Assembly: GCA_017557345.1 (NCBI GenBank)
Contig: JAFYZR010000070.1
Span: 1-64,000, forward strand
Source: Paludibacteraceae bacterium
GTDB taxonomy: Bacteria; Bacteroidota; Bacteroidia; Bacteroidales; Paludibacteraceae
Reading direction: 5' to 3'
DNA: 64,000 nucleotides
Position numbers and translations under genes: made by a program
The notes under the pieces: model-generated
What the model was told of the DNA's origin: nothing
The model's database searches: none
The model's input: only the letters and a program-made list of their open reading frames with translations
Part shown: piece after piece, positions 1-8,222 of the stretch
Numbering within the stretch: the stretch's first letter is position 1
How the letters are laid out: each line of letters begins with the position of its first letter

Positions 1-39
1 CCCCCCCTTCCCTTCTCCTCTCACCTTGTTACTATTAGA

Positions 40-116
40 GTAGGTTATTAGTAGGTTATTAGTAGGTTATTTGTAGGTTATTTGTAGGCTATTTATAGGT
101 TATTTGTAGGATAATA
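40..116. repeat. 11-bp tandem repeat, about seven units
   Basis: Seven imperfect head-to-tail copies of an 11-bp unit close to GTAGGTTATTT lie upstream of psuK. The unit drifts between copies (TTA/TTT endings, one ATAGG start). No gene is visible in 1-280; the rest is AT-rich sequence plus the psuK promoter. A similar 11-bp tandem array with a different unit occurs at 60413-60455. Function unknown. Confidence 0.85.
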
Positions 117-215
117 CATTTCATCTCACTACTATCCTATATGTCTTAATAACATCATTGCACAAGCTTTTAACTCTAAACTTTCAACCCTTAACTAAAA
201 ATCTTTCGATTTTTC

Positions 216-248
216 TTGCATATGTCATTTTTTTGTTGTACCTTTGCG
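216..248 (+). promoter_or_regulatory. Bacteroidota-type promoter for psuK
   Basis: TTGCA at 216 (-33 element) and TACCTTTGC at 239 (-7 element) are 23 nt apart start to start. The same spacing recurs at nearly every promoter in this window. It lies 33 nt before the psuK ATG. Confidence 0.8.
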
Positions 249-280
249 GTCGCAAAGGTCCTTCCTAAAGCACATTGATT

Positions 281-1177
281 ATGGAAACGCTTATCTCAGT
301 CATCGGAGGTGCGAATGTCGATCTATCGGCTACGCTGAATGATGCTTTCATAGCGGCAGACTCCAATCCCGGTCATATAGAAGTGGGTTACGGCGGTGTG
401 GCACGTAATATCGCGCATAACTTAGCCTTGCTCGGAGCACGGACACAATTGCTGACTATCTTTGGCGGAGACCTTTTCGGAGGTTTGCTGCATGATTACT
501 GCAAGCAGCAGGGAATTGATGTGCGGCTTTCGGAACGCGAACTGGAATTGCGTAGCGGTATTTATTTGTGCATCAATAACCATGGCGGAGAGATGATTGC
601 GGCTGTGGCGGATACAGAGGCTATACGCGCTATCACACCCGAATGGCTGGCTAAGAAAAGCGGAGATATCAATCAGTCGGATTTCATCGTGGCAGATACC
701 AATATCACCGAAGATTCTATCCGCTGGCTGATGGAGAATGTAACGGCACCGCTGTTCATCGACGGTGTGAGTTCGACAAAAGCGCATCGTGTGGTCAATG
801 CCTTGCGTAATGCCAAACTGCCGTATCTCCATACGCTCAAGTTGAATCTCAAAGAGGCCTTAGCGGTTACCGAAACGGCCACGTATGCAGAAGCGGCACA
901 GAAATTGTTGGATATGGGTGTGGCGCATGTCTATATCACTTTAGGCGCGGAAGGCGTTTATTGCCGGAATGCCGCTGAAGAATGGCTCTTCCCTTCACTG
1001 CCGGGAGATATTGTCAACACCACAGGCGCAGGAGATGCGTTCCTCGCGGGTGTCGTGTATGCCCATGCCAAAGGTATTGAGTTCCCGAAAACTGCCCAAT
1101 ACGGTCTGATGGCAGCAAGAGCAACGCTAATGAGTCTCAAAGCCGTTAATCCAGATATTGCAAATATATTATTATAA
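281..1177 (+). CDS. psuK: PfkB-family carbohydrate kinase, probable pseudouridine kinase
   Basis: PfkB/ribokinase-fold sugar kinase of 298 residues. The N-terminal SVIGGANVDL segment and the C-terminal anion-hole motif NTTGAGDAFLAG, which carries the catalytic Asp, are both visible. The pseudouridine kinase assignment rests on psuG starting on the next base: in the known pathway PsuK phosphorylates pseudouridine and PsuG splits pseudouridine 5'-phosphate to uracil and ribose 5-phosphate. I chose the ATG at 281; a TTG two codons upstream is in frame but less likely. The promoter at 216-248 precedes it. Another ribokinase-type specificity is possible from the sequence alone. Confidence 0.88.
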   Translation: METLISVIGGANVDLSATLNDAFIAADSNPGHIEVGYGGVARNIAHNLALLGARTQLLTIFGGDLFGGLLHDYCKQQGIDVRLSERELELRSGIYLCINNHGGEMIAAVADTEAIRAITPEWLAKKSGDINQSDFIVADTNITEDSIRWLMENVTAPLFIDGVSSTKAHRVVNALRNAKLPYLHTLKLNLKEALAVTETATYAEAAQKLLDMGVAHVYITLGAEGVYCRNAAEEWLFPSLPGDIVNTTGAGDAFLAGVVYAHAKGIEFPKTAQYGLMAARATLMSLKAVNPDIANILL

Positions 1178-2092
1178 ATGAATAAATACTTATCCATATC
1201 GCCGGAAGTGCAAGAAGCTCTCAATGCAGGCAAGCCGGTTGTAGCATTGGAATCAACCATCATCAGTCATGGTATGCCTTATCCGCAGAACGTGGAAACA
1301 GCTTTGCGTGTGGAGCAGACGATTCGTGAGAACGGAGCCGTTCCGGCTACCATCGCTATCATCGGCGGCAAATTGAAAGCAGGCTGTACACCCGAAGAGA
1401 TTGAATACTTGGGCAAGAAAGGCCAGGCTGTCATCAAGGCTTCACGTCGCGACTTGCCGGTGCTTATCGCACGCAAAGAAGATGGTGCCACTACTGTCAC
1501 CACCACCATGATTATCGCAGCCATGGCAGGTATCAAAGTGTTTGCTACTGGCGGTATCGGCGGTGTCCATCGTGGCGCACAGCAGACTTTCGATATATCC
1601 GCTGACTTGGAGGAATTGGCGCAGACGCCTATCATGGTCGTTTGTGCAGGTGCCAAATCGATACTGGATTTAGGCCTTACACTCGAGTATCTTGAGACCA
1701 AAGGTGTGACTGTCATCGGTTATCAGACGGACGAACTGCCCGCTTTCTATACGCGCCATAGCGGTTTCGGTGTCGATTATCGTATCGATACGCCGGAGGA
1801 GTTAGCGGCTACGTTCAGAGCCAAACTGGATTGCGGACTCAAAGGCGGCATGCTCGTTACCAATCCTATTCCGGAAGAGTATTCGATGCCGAAAGATGTG
1901 ATTGATTGCGCTATCGCACATGCCCTCCAGGATATGGAAGCAGAAGGTATTCACGGCAAGCAATGTACGCCCTTCCTGCTGGCTAAAGTGAAAGATCTGA
2001 CAGGAGGAGACAGCTTGGCGGCTAACATACAACTCGTGCTTAATAATGCTCGTCTGGCGGCACAGACAGCTACTGCTCTATGCGAAAAATAA
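1178..2092 (+). CDS. psuG: Pseudouridine-5'-phosphate glycosidase
   Basis: A 304-residue PsuG/indigoidine synthase A-like protein of usual family length. Family hallmarks include VALESTIISHGMPYP near residue 25, TTTMIIAA and FATGGIGGVHRGA in the middle, and TPFLLAKV near the end. It reversibly cleaves pseudouridine 5'-phosphate to uracil and ribose 5-phosphate in the cytoplasm. The ATG follows the psuK stop codon with no gap, so the two are surely co-transcribed and probably translationally coupled. The uracil released could feed pyrimidine salvage. Confidence 0.95.
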   Translation: MNKYLSISPEVQEALNAGKPVVALESTIISHGMPYPQNVETALRVEQTIRENGAVPATIAIIGGKLKAGCTPEEIEYLGKKGQAVIKASRRDLPVLIARKEDGATTVTTTMIIAAMAGIKVFATGGIGGVHRGAQQTFDISADLEELAQTPIMVVCAGAKSILDLGLTLEYLETKGVTVIGYQTDELPAFYTRHSGFGVDYRIDTPEELAATFRAKLDCGLKGGMLVTNPIPEEYSMPKDVIDCAIAHALQDMEAEGIHGKQCTPFLLAKVKDLTGGDSLAANIQLVLNNARLAAQTATALCEK

Positions 2093-2814
2093 TCGGCATA
2101 TTGCTTTGTCCTCTGTTTCTGCTTGCTTGCGGCAAACAGCCCAAAACGGTGGTGGCGGTTACCACGGAAGCGATAGAGGTGAATGCGAATGCAGATGGCA
2201 TACAAGATGCTACCTATCTGGCACAATTGGCACCCATCAAGGCTGATTTGGAGCGTGAGATGAATACGCAGATAGGCTATGCGCCCGAGCGTTTATGGCT
2301 GGGAAACACCGAATGTCCGATGGTCAACTGGGCTTCCGATGCTTTGTGGGAAGCGGCCAAACAAGCCTATAAGGGACGCGTGGACATAGCGATCGTCAAC
2401 ATGGGCGGTATCCGGTGCGAATGGCCTGCAGGACCAATCACCAGAGGCAATGTGTTTGAACTCATGCCGTTTGACAACCGGCTGGTCGTGTTGACACTTA
2501 AAGGATCGGATGTGCTGGCACTCTGTGAGTCTTTCGCACGCTATGGCGGACAAGGCGTAGCTGGCATGCGCGTAACGATTGTAGATGACCGTGTGACAGA
2601 TGTCAACATCGGTGGAAAAGCGCTGAATACCAAAGCATCCTATACCGTGGCCACAAGCGATTATCTGGCTACCGGAACGGACCATATGGAAGCGCTCACG
2701 CAATATACGGATTATTGGAATAGCGACCTGCTGATACGCGATATATACCTCGATGCAGTTCAATCGCAAGATACAATCCGTGCCGCTATAGACGGACGAA
2801 TGACCATCTTATAA
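2080..2814 (+). CDS. Lipoprotein with 5'-nucleotidase C-terminal domain
   Basis: A 244-residue protein with a lipoprotein signal (hydrophobic residues 4-16, lipobox LLAC, Cys17). It then shows the UshA/5'-nucleotidase C-terminal domain: a substrate-binding NMGGIR segment near residue 110, the ITRGNVFELMPFDN stretch and the TSDYLATGTDH segment. The N-terminal metallophosphatase domain that holds the metal site is absent, so alone it should not be a complete nucleotidase. In Bacteroidales the two halves can be separate neighbouring genes, but no metallophosphatase is adjacent here. It overlaps psuG by 13 nt, suggesting coupling and a role in periplasmic nucleotide or nucleoside handling (inference). 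Confidence 0.85.
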   Translation: MRKIIGILLCPLFLLACGKQPKTVVAVTTEAIEVNANADGIQDATYLAQLAPIKADLEREMNTQIGYAPERLWLGNTECPMVNWASDALWEAAKQAYKGRVDIAIVNMGGIRCEWPAGPITRGNVFELMPFDNRLVVLTLKGSDVLALCESFARYGGQGVAGMRVTIVDDRVTDVNIGGKALNTKASYTVATSDYLATGTDHMEALTQYTDYWNSDLLIRDIYLDAVQSQDTIRAAIDGRMTIL

Positions 2815-2840
2815 GACACATATAACGAAAGGATATAGTT

Positions 2841-3122
2841 ATGAAAAAGAAATTTCTCAAACACTTCAATCTGCTTCTCGGCACGATAAGCCTCACCTTG
2901 GCCGGATGCCACACACAGAAACAGGTTGCGCAGACGACGGACAATGACCCTGCGGATCAAACGAAGATTGAGCAAGTGGAACAAGATGAGCGAGTTATCT
3001 GCCTCTATGGCCCACCTCCCACACAGAAAGTAGATTCTACAGCTACGGATTCTGTTGCAGATGACGAAATAATTAGACCGGCTCTTAAATACGGAGTGCC
3101 GCCTGTTCGTCGGAAGATTTGA
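2841..3122 (+). CDS. Small lipoprotein with YGPPP/YGVPP motifs
   Basis: A 93-residue predicted lipoprotein with a signal peptide and lipobox LAGC (Cys23). The mature part is acidic and Thr/Asp-rich, with two related short motifs, LYGPPPT and KYGVPPVR, the second at the C-terminus. Small Bacteroidota lipoproteins with YGPPP-like motifs exist, but I cannot assign a function. The ATG has a GAAAGGA-like Shine-Dalgarno stretch just upstream. Its 3' end overlaps the convergent ldcA gene by 38 nt, tail to tail. Confidence 0.7.
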   Translation: MKKKFLKHFNLLLGTISLTLAGCHTQKQVAQTTDNDPADQTKIEQVEQDERVICLYGPPPTQKVDSTATDSVADDEIIRPALKYGVPPVRRKI

Positions 3123-3957
3123 TACACGCCGGTTTGCCTAACCATACCGGCATGTTGTGCTCCACATGACCTATCGGAGCATCGAAAAGAACGGGGTAGT
3201 CGTAATCTGCGACTGCCTCTTTTATTGTCTCATAGATAGTGCTATTCATCAGCGGATCATCCTCGCAATCGCTAAACTGGCCGACTATCAAACCGCCTAT
3301 GTTCGCCAAAACACCACTCATCTTCAGGTTACGCATCATGCGGTCGATATGATAATGCCGCTCTCCGATATCTTCAATCATCAGAATCGGCTTCTGAATC
3401 CTGACTCCTAAATCCTGTATACTGTATTTTGTTCCCTGCAATCCATACAGCACACTCAGGTTGCCACCGATGAGTATGCCTTCTGCTTCACCATGGCGAT
3501 TGAGCGGATGGGCCGGCCATGTATATTCCAGTTTTTCTTCCTCTAAGGCTTTGCGCAGAGCCATTAGCGGTTCGCTCTCTTCCGGCAATGTAGCAATATG
3601 CTTGCACATGATGCCATGCAGCGATGGCTGGCTACAGCGTGCTGACAGCTGATGTAAGGCGGTTATATCGCTGAAACCGATGATAGGTTTATGAATCTCA
3701 GGCACACGGTCAATGATGCGCTGCAAGCCGTATCCGCCACGAGCACAGAGAATAGCATCCACACTTTCGTCACGCAACGCTTCCGTCAGATCAGCCAAAC
3801 GATCTTCGTCTTTGCCCGCAAAACGTCCCCATGCGTCACGCGCGTGCGCGCCCTCGCTCACTTTATATCCCCACGCACGCAGGCGCGAACTGGCACCATC
3901 GATATAACTCGGATCAATCACGCCAGACGGTGATACTATTCTTATATGCCTAATCAT
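3085..3957 (-). CDS. ldcA: LD-carboxypeptidase (peptidase family S66)
   Basis: A 290-residue serine peptidase of the LdcA/MccF family, which removes the terminal D-Ala from tetrapeptide stems during murein recycling. Visible hallmarks are the N-terminal IRIVSPSG strand, CARGGYGLQRIID near residue 95, and GFSDITALH near residue 115. The Ser of GFSD is, to my knowledge, the nucleophile. A Glu in MIEDIGE and a His in the C-terminal DAPIGHVEHN segment fit the remaining Ser-Glu-His triad. Length is typical. Its ATG overlaps the stop of the upstream short-chain dehydrogenase by 4 nt, so it is the last gene of the mdh-spt operon. Confidence 0.9.
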   Translation of the reverse strand: MIRHIRIVSPSGVIDPSYIDGASSRLRAWGYKVSEGAHARDAWGRFAGKDEDRLADLTEALRDESVDAILCARGGYGLQRIIDRVPEIHKPIIGFSDITALHQLSARCSQPSLHGIMCKHIATLPEESEPLMALRKALEEEKLEYTWPAHPLNRHGEAEGILIGGNLSVLYGLQGTKYSIQDLGVRIQKPILMIEDIGERHYHIDRMMRNLKMSGVLANIGGLIVGQFSDCEDDPLMNSTIYETIKEAVADYDYPVLFDAPIGHVEHNMPVWLGKPACIKSSDEQAALRI

Positions 3958-4715
3958 GAGTACACTTTATATTCAATCCAGTTAACCAGCCGTTTCGGCA
4001 GGAGGCGATCCAGGAAACAGAGAATACGATAGCTGAATCCGCCTACATACTGTGGTTTTGGACTACGGCAGGTAGCGATATGATAAAACAGCCGCGCCAT
4101 CTGTTCCGGTTGCATGCCTCCACGCTCATCATACTCCATCGTCGTGATAGCTTTGTTGGCTCCTCGGTAGATATCTTCGCCTGCCGTCGATTTGCAACGG
4201 GCATCCGTGAAACCGGTACGCACATCACCCGGCATCATCACGGAAACGGAGATACCGAACTCTCTCACTTCATTGGCTAGAGCCAATGCCATCGCGTTGA
4301 TAGCGGCTTTGCTAGCCGAGTAGAAAGACTGATACGGCACACTCAATATCGCTGCCACAGAAGAAGTATAGATGATACGTCCGTAGCCTTGCTTGCGCAA
4401 CTGTGGCAACACGGCTTGCGTGAAACGCACAGCTCCCATGAAATTGACATCCATCTGCCGTTGCGCTTCGGCAATATCCGTGAACTCCACCGCACCCGAG
4501 ATGCCGAAACCTGCATTACTGATGACCACGTCGATATGATCGGTCTGCTTTAGCACTTCTGCCATAGCCGCTTGTATGCTTTTCTCATCGCATACATCGC
4601 AATAGATCTGCCCATGCCTGCTCAATTCAAAAACACGCCAGCCCCGCTCCGCAAAGAACGAGGCTGTTGCTTTTCCTATGCCACTGCTTCCACCTGTTAT
4701 GACCAGTGTCCGCAT
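3954..4715 (-). CDS. Short-chain dehydrogenase/reductase, candidate 3-ketosphinganine reductase
   Basis: A classical SDR of 253 residues. The Rossmann motif TGGSSGIG is at residues 7-14, NAG follows the fourth strand, and the catalytic Ser and YxxxK motif are in YTSSVAA...YSASKAA. A hydrophobic, basic C-terminus (FSYRILCFLDRLLPKRLV) could associate with membranes. It lies directly downstream of a serine palmitoyltransferase gene on the same strand. The next step of sphingoid-base synthesis is reduction of 3-ketosphinganine, catalysed by an SDR in eukaryotes, so that role is a reasonable inference. SDR specificity cannot be read from sequence alone. Confidence 0.85.
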   Translation of the reverse strand: MRTLVITGGSSGIGKATASFFAERGWRVFELSRHGQIYCDVCDEKSIQAAMAEVLKQTDHIDVVISNAGFGISGAVEFTDIAEAQRQMDVNFMGAVRFTQAVLPQLRKQGYGRIIYTSSVAAILSVPYQSFYSASKAAINAMALALANEVREFGISVSVMMPGDVRTGFTDARCKSTAGEDIYRGANKAITTMEYDERGGMQPEQMARLFYHIATCRSPKPQYVGGFSYRILCFLDRLLPKRLVNWIEYKVYS

Positions 4716-4761
4716 AAACCTTTAAATTTAACTTTTAAACCCTCAAACAGGCCACTTTGCC

Positions 4762-5946
4762 TTACATCTCTGGTGCACCTTCTGCCAGCACACGTGCGAT
4801 AATTTGAACGGCTTCATCGATAACCGGCTCTGTATGAGTGGCCATCAGCGTCGTACGCAGCAGACACTCGCCTTCCACGCAGGCTGGTGCGATGACAGGA
4901 TTCACATATACGCCCTCATCGAACATCTTCTTGCCGTAATAAAGCGTATCGAGTGTCTTATACGTGAAAATCGGCACGATAGGCGTTGGCGCTTCGATGA
5001 TACGCACACCGGCTGCTATCAGCTGTTTTTGGAAATACTTGGCTATATGCATCAACCGCTCAGGACGTGTCGGCTCAAGTATCAACTGATGCAAGGCCTC
5101 TAAGGCTGTAGCGGCAGAACATGGAGTGATAGATGCGGAGAAGATGAACGGACGGCTCACGTGGCGAAGCCAGTCAGCTACACGATGGCTCGTCAGCATA
5201 CATCCGCCTATCGAAGCCAGCGACTTAGAGAACGTCAGCATCGTGATATCCACTTTATCCGTCAACCCGAAATGAGCAGCTGTTCCGCGGCCACCGGGAC
5301 CTAACACTCCGAATCCGTGAGCGTCATCTACCATCACACGCGCTCCGTATTTCTCGGCCAACGCGCATATCTGCGGCAATTTGCATATGTCTCCACGCAT
5401 GGAGAACACGCCATCGGTGATGATCAGCTTGCCTGCGTTCTCGGGAATAGATTTCAACTGACGCTCTAGATCCTCCATATCAGAATGGCGGTAACGCAGT
5501 ACCTTCGCATAACTCAACCGGCAGGCATCATAGATTGACGCATGGTTCTCGCGGTCATTCAGGATATAGTCATCCTTGCCGCATATAGCCGAGATGATGG
5601 CCAGGTTTGTCTGGAAACCCGTGGATACGGTCATCGCCTCTTCATAGCCCGTGAAAGCAGCTATCTCGCGCTCGAGTTGCAAATGCAGGTCAAGCGTTCC
5701 GTTCAAGAAACGGCTTCCGCTAACACCCGTACCGTACTTATCCAGCGCAGCGTGACCTGCAGCGATAACTGCCTCGTTCTCTGTGAAGCCGAGATAGTTA
5801 TTACTGCCCAGCATGATCACGCGGTGGTTCTCCATCTGCACGATTGGTGCCTGACGGCTCTCCAGCTCGTGGAAATAGGGATAAATCCCTAATTTACGAA
5901 CATACTTCAGCGTCTCAAAATGGTCACACTTTTCAAATAAATCCAT
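4762..5946 (-). CDS. spt: Serine palmitoyltransferase (alpha-oxoamine synthase)
   Basis: A 394-residue PLP-dependent fold-type I enzyme of the alpha-oxoamine synthase family (KBL, AONS, SPT). Recognisable parts are LGSNNYLGF, the GTGVSGSRFLNGT stretch, the PLP-contacting DDAHGFGVLG, and the Schiff-base lysine in TFSKSLASIGG. The N-terminal MDLFEKCDHFETLKYVRKLG is typical of Bacteroidales serine palmitoyltransferase rather than of glycine acetyltransferase or BioF. It condenses serine with an acyl-CoA or acyl-ACP to 3-ketosphinganine. It lies 37 nt downstream of mdh and 46 nt upstream of an SDR on the same strand. A 2-amino-3-ketobutyrate ligase is the main alternative. Confidence 0.88.
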   Translation of the reverse strand: MDLFEKCDHFETLKYVRKLGIYPYFHELESRQAPIVQMENHRVIMLGSNNYLGFTENEAVIAAGHAALDKYGTGVSGSRFLNGTLDLHLQLEREIAAFTGYEEAMTVSTGFQTNLAIISAICGKDDYILNDRENHASIYDACRLSYAKVLRYRHSDMEDLERQLKSIPENAGKLIITDGVFSMRGDICKLPQICALAEKYGARVMVDDAHGFGVLGPGGRGTAAHFGLTDKVDITMLTFSKSLASIGGCMLTSHRVADWLRHVSRPFIFSASITPCSAATALEALHQLILEPTRPERLMHIAKYFQKQLIAAGVRIIEAPTPIVPIFTYKTLDTLYYGKKMFDEGVYVNPVIAPACVEGECLLRTTLMATHTEPVIDEAVQIIARVLAEGAPEM

Positions 5947-5983
5947 AGATTTCCAATCTACAATCTACAATTTTCAATGTTGC

Positions 5984-6925
5984 TTACAGCACATTCAGTT
6001 CTTTCAGAATCGCTGTCGTCTTACGAACAGCTGCCTCGCTCTCATGCAGTTTGGCACGCTCTTCCTCGCTGATATTCAGCTCCAGAATCTTCTCGATACC
6101 GTTCTTGCCGATGATACATGGAACACCGATCGTGATATCTTTCATGCCATACTCGCCTTCCAAAGCGGCCGAGCAAGGAATCATCTTCTTCTGGTCCTTG
6201 ATGATAGCCTCTGCTACCGATGCAGCTGCTGCACCCGGAGCCATCCATGCACTCGTTCCAAGCAGACCGGTCAGCGTAGCGCCACCTACCATCGTGCTCT
6301 TTACCACGTTCTCCAACTCCTCTGCGCTCAAGAACTCGCGGACGTTGATACCTTTGTAGGTCGTAAAGCTTGTCAATGGGATCATCGTTGTGTCACCGTG
6401 ACCACCGATAACGAAACCGTCAACATCATTAGCGTTGCATTTCAGAGCCTGGCTCAAGAAATATTTCAGACGTGCGCTATCCAATGCGCCACCCATACCG
6501 ATCACGCGGTTACGCGGCAACTTCAAAGCATGGAGTGTCAGATAAGCCATCGTATCCATCGGGTTGGAAACAACCACCAGAATAGCGTTCGGGCTGAATT
6601 TCAGCACTTGGTCGCATACGCTCTTTACGATACCTGCGTTCACTCCGATCAGCTCCTCACGAGTCATACCCGGCTTACGAGGAAGACCGGAAGTGATGAT
6701 TACCACGTCGCTTCCTGCTGTCTTGCTGTAATCGTTTGTCACACCCTCTACGATGGTATCAAAACCCATCAGCTGAGCCGTTTGCATGATATCCATGGCT
6801 TTGCCTTCTGCAAGGCCTTCTTTGATATCGATCAGACATACTTGGTTGGCTACCTCGTTTACTGCCAACACATTTGCACATGTAGCACCTACGTTACCTG
6901 CGCCTACAACTGTAACTTTTGACAT
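5984..6925 (-). CDS. mdh: Malate dehydrogenase (NAD-dependent)
   Basis: A 313-residue LDH-like malate dehydrogenase of usual length. It has the NAD-binding GAGNVGATCAN at the N-terminus, VVSNPMDTMAYL, the GMGGALDSARLKYFL substrate region, and the catalytic His in FVIGGHGDTTMIPL. It interconverts malate and oxaloacetate in the cytosol. It is first in a minus-strand operon with spt, the SDR and ldcA. Its own promoter is at 6967-6998, facing the divergent dtd promoter. Confidence 0.96.
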   Translation of the reverse strand: MSKVTVVGAGNVGATCANVLAVNEVANQVCLIDIKEGLAEGKAMDIMQTAQLMGFDTIVEGVTNDYSKTAGSDVVIITSGLPRKPGMTREELIGVNAGIVKSVCDQVLKFSPNAILVVVSNPMDTMAYLTLHALKLPRNRVIGMGGALDSARLKYFLSQALKCNANDVDGFVIGGHGDTTMIPLTSFTTYKGINVREFLSAEELENVVKSTMVGGATLTGLLGTSAWMAPGAAAASVAEAIIKDQKKMIPCSAALEGEYGMKDITIGVPCIIGKNGIEKILELNISEEERAKLHESEAAVRKTTAILKELNVL

Positions 6926-6966
6926 AATATATAGTGTTTAATTTTTTTACTTCTAGTAAAAAGTTC

Positions 6967-6998
6967 GCAAATTTACTACAAATATTTGGAATATGCAA
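6967..6998 (-). promoter_or_regulatory. Promoter for mdh operon
   Basis: Read on the minus strand: TTGCA then TAAATTTGC, 23 nt apart start to start, about 40 nt before the mdh ATG. It is divergent from the dtd promoter. Confidence 0.75.
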
Positions 6999-7089
6999 GG
7001 ATTTGGACAATAAAATGTAAATTTATTTATATTTTTCACTCTACACCTTACACTTTACACCATTTTTATGAATTTATCATAAAAAAAAC

Positions 7090-7121
7090 TTGCATATATC
7101 AGAAAAATATACTACCTTTGC
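7090..7121 (+). promoter_or_regulatory. Promoter for dtd
   Basis: TTGCATATATC at 7090 and TACCTTTGC at 7113, with the window's usual 23-nt start-to-start spacing, about 30 nt before the dtd ATG. Confidence 0.82.
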
Positions 7122-7151
7122 AGCAACTTTGATGCAAACTACTAATCCCTT

Positions 7152-7604
7152 ATGCGAATCGTTGTTCAACGTTGCAGCCGCGCCGAGGTGCGCATCGATG
7201 GCCGGATAGCCGGTCAAATCAACCGGGGTTTCCTGCTTCTGGTTGGCATCACCGACTCTGACACCCAATCGACAGCCGATGTGCTGGCGAAGAAGATAGC
7301 ACAACTTCGTGTCTTCGAGGATGAGCAAGGCAAGATGAACCTGTCGCTGAATGATGTCGGCGGCTCTATCCTCAGCATCTCACAGTTCACCCTTTATGCT
7401 GACTGCCGCAAGGGCAACCGGCCTTCTTTCATCCGTGCCGCACGACCGGAGATAGCCTCGCCTTTGTATGATTATCTCAACGAGGTACTGCATAAGCAGT
7501 ACGGACTGCATGTGGAAACCGGACGTTTTGGCGCAGACATGAAAGTCGATTTCATCAACGATGGCCCTGTCACTATTCTCCTCGATTCAGACGATTTAAT
7601 CTAA
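7152..7604 (+). CDS. dtd: D-aminoacyl-tRNA deacylase
   Basis: A 150-residue Dtd-family protein, full length. The start [13 protein letters not shown], the catalytic-site [17 protein letters not shown] near residue 78 and the C-terminal NDGPVTI (cross-subunit Gly-cisPro motif) are all intact. It hydrolyses D-amino acids (and Gly) mischarged on tRNA. A promoter lies just upstream, and a YbjQ-like gene follows 43 nt later. Confidence 0.96.
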   Translation: MRIVVQRCSRAEVRIDGRIAGQINRGFLLLVGITDSDTQSTADVLAKKIAQLRVFEDEQGKMNLSLNDVGGSILSISQFTLYADCRKGNRPSFIRAARPEIASPLYDYLNEVLHKQYGLHVETGRFGADMKVDFINDGPVTILLDSDDLI

Positions 7605-7647
7605 ACTCAACTAAATAATCCAAGTTAATTCTAAATCCAAAATTAAT

Positions 7648-7968
7648 ATGATTATCACTACCACGCCCGCTATTGAAGGGCACAACATCAAAGAGTACAA
7701 AGGACTGGTGTCCGGTGAAGTTATTTTCGGTATGAATTTCCTCAAAGATATCGGCGCTTCGCTGCGTGATTTCTTCGGTGGACGAACAGCTTTATACGAG
7801 CAGGATATGCTTGAAGCCCGTGAGACAGCTCAGCGGGAAATGGCAGAACGGGCACGTCAGATGGGTGCCAATGCTATTGTCGGTGTCTCTTTCGGCTATG
7901 AGACTATGGGTCAGGCTAACGGCATGATTATGATCTCCATTTCCGGTACCGCTGTCGTCATCGACTAA
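7648..7968 (+). CDS. YbjQ-like (UPF0145) protein
   Basis: A 106-residue protein of the YbjQ/UPF0145 family. The start MIITTTPAIEGHNIKEYKGL, the internal arginine- and glutamate-rich helix and MGANAIVGVSFGYE are characteristic. Family members form small oligomers and have been linked to metal binding, but the role is not established. It is probably co-transcribed with dtd. A dispersed repeat begins 28 nt after its stop codon. Confidence 0.88.
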   Translation: MIITTTPAIEGHNIKEYKGLVSGEVIFGMNFLKDIGASLRDFFGGRTALYEQDMLEARETAQREMAERARQMGANAIVGVSFGYETMGQANGMIMISISGTAVVID

Positions 7969-7996
7969 GAGTAACACGTATCCTCTTTTTTCAAAA

Positions 7997-8084
7997 ATGT
8001 TCAATTTTACGGGTCTTCGAGGTTTCATCGGTATTATGTCGAGGTTTTGTCCTAATTTTTTCACCCCAAAATGTTCAATTTTTC
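7997..8084. repeat. Dispersed repeat A, copy 1
   Basis: An 88-bp element bounded by direct repeats of ATGTTCAATTTT (starts at 7997 and 8071, 74 nt apart). It contains an internal direct repeat TCGAGGTTT. A second copy at 49279-49366 differs at only three positions, and a relic sharing about 24 nt of the core is at 19374-19398. Both full copies lie immediately 3' of the last gene of a plus-strand unit (YbjQ-like here, formate-channel homologue there). This suggests a 3'-UTR element or a small mobile repeat. It has no obvious open reading frame. Confidence 0.88.
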
Positions 8085-8147
8085 TGTAATTTTGGGTCTC
8101 CGATGTACGATCCGGAAAAATGTTAGTGGTTTTGTTAGCGGTCGGCA

Positions 8148-8197
8148 ATAATCGTGCCCTTGCGGCTAAGAACTTGGGACCTCATGATTCATAATCA
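8148..8197. repeat. Non-coding copy of repeat B fused to a rearranged tRNA-Met fragment
   Basis: Positions 8148-8172 match the repeat that encodes the shared N-terminal extension of PurE, PurA and CarA (AATCGTGCCC followed by GGCTAAGAA). From 8171 it runs directly into AACTTGGGACCTCATGATT, which matches the tRNA-Met gene at 8241-8259 with one mismatch. The 13 nt around the anticodon loop are present in inverted orientation relative to the tRNA. No coding capacity is evident here. Confidence 0.75.
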
Positions 8198-8220
8198 AAA
8201 AACCACCCGTGAAGGTGGTT
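8195..8220 (-). terminator. Intrinsic terminator after tRNA-Met
   Basis: On the minus strand, AACCACC, a 6-nt loop and GGTGGTT are followed directly by a T run. It starts about 3 nt after the tRNA 3' end. Confidence 0.85.
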
Positions 8221-8222
8221 TG

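Noticed and set aside
40..116. CRISPR-like array
   Set aside because: The repeat unit is 11 bp without spacers of unique sequence, and there are no cas genes in the window.
650..665. GGCTAAGAAA in psuK as a repeat B fragment
   Set aside because: Only 10 nt match, in the middle of a conserved-length protein; likely chance.
6044..6922. A 292-codon open frame antisense to mdh on the plus strand
   Set aside because: It lies entirely opposite a clear malate dehydrogenase, has odd composition rich in His, Cys and Thr, and resembles no family; a reverse-strand shadow of a high-GC-third-position gene.
7792..8148. A 118-codon minus-strand frame across the YbjQ-like gene and repeat A
   Set aside because: It is half antisense to a real gene and half repeat sequence, with no promoter or ribosome binding site.
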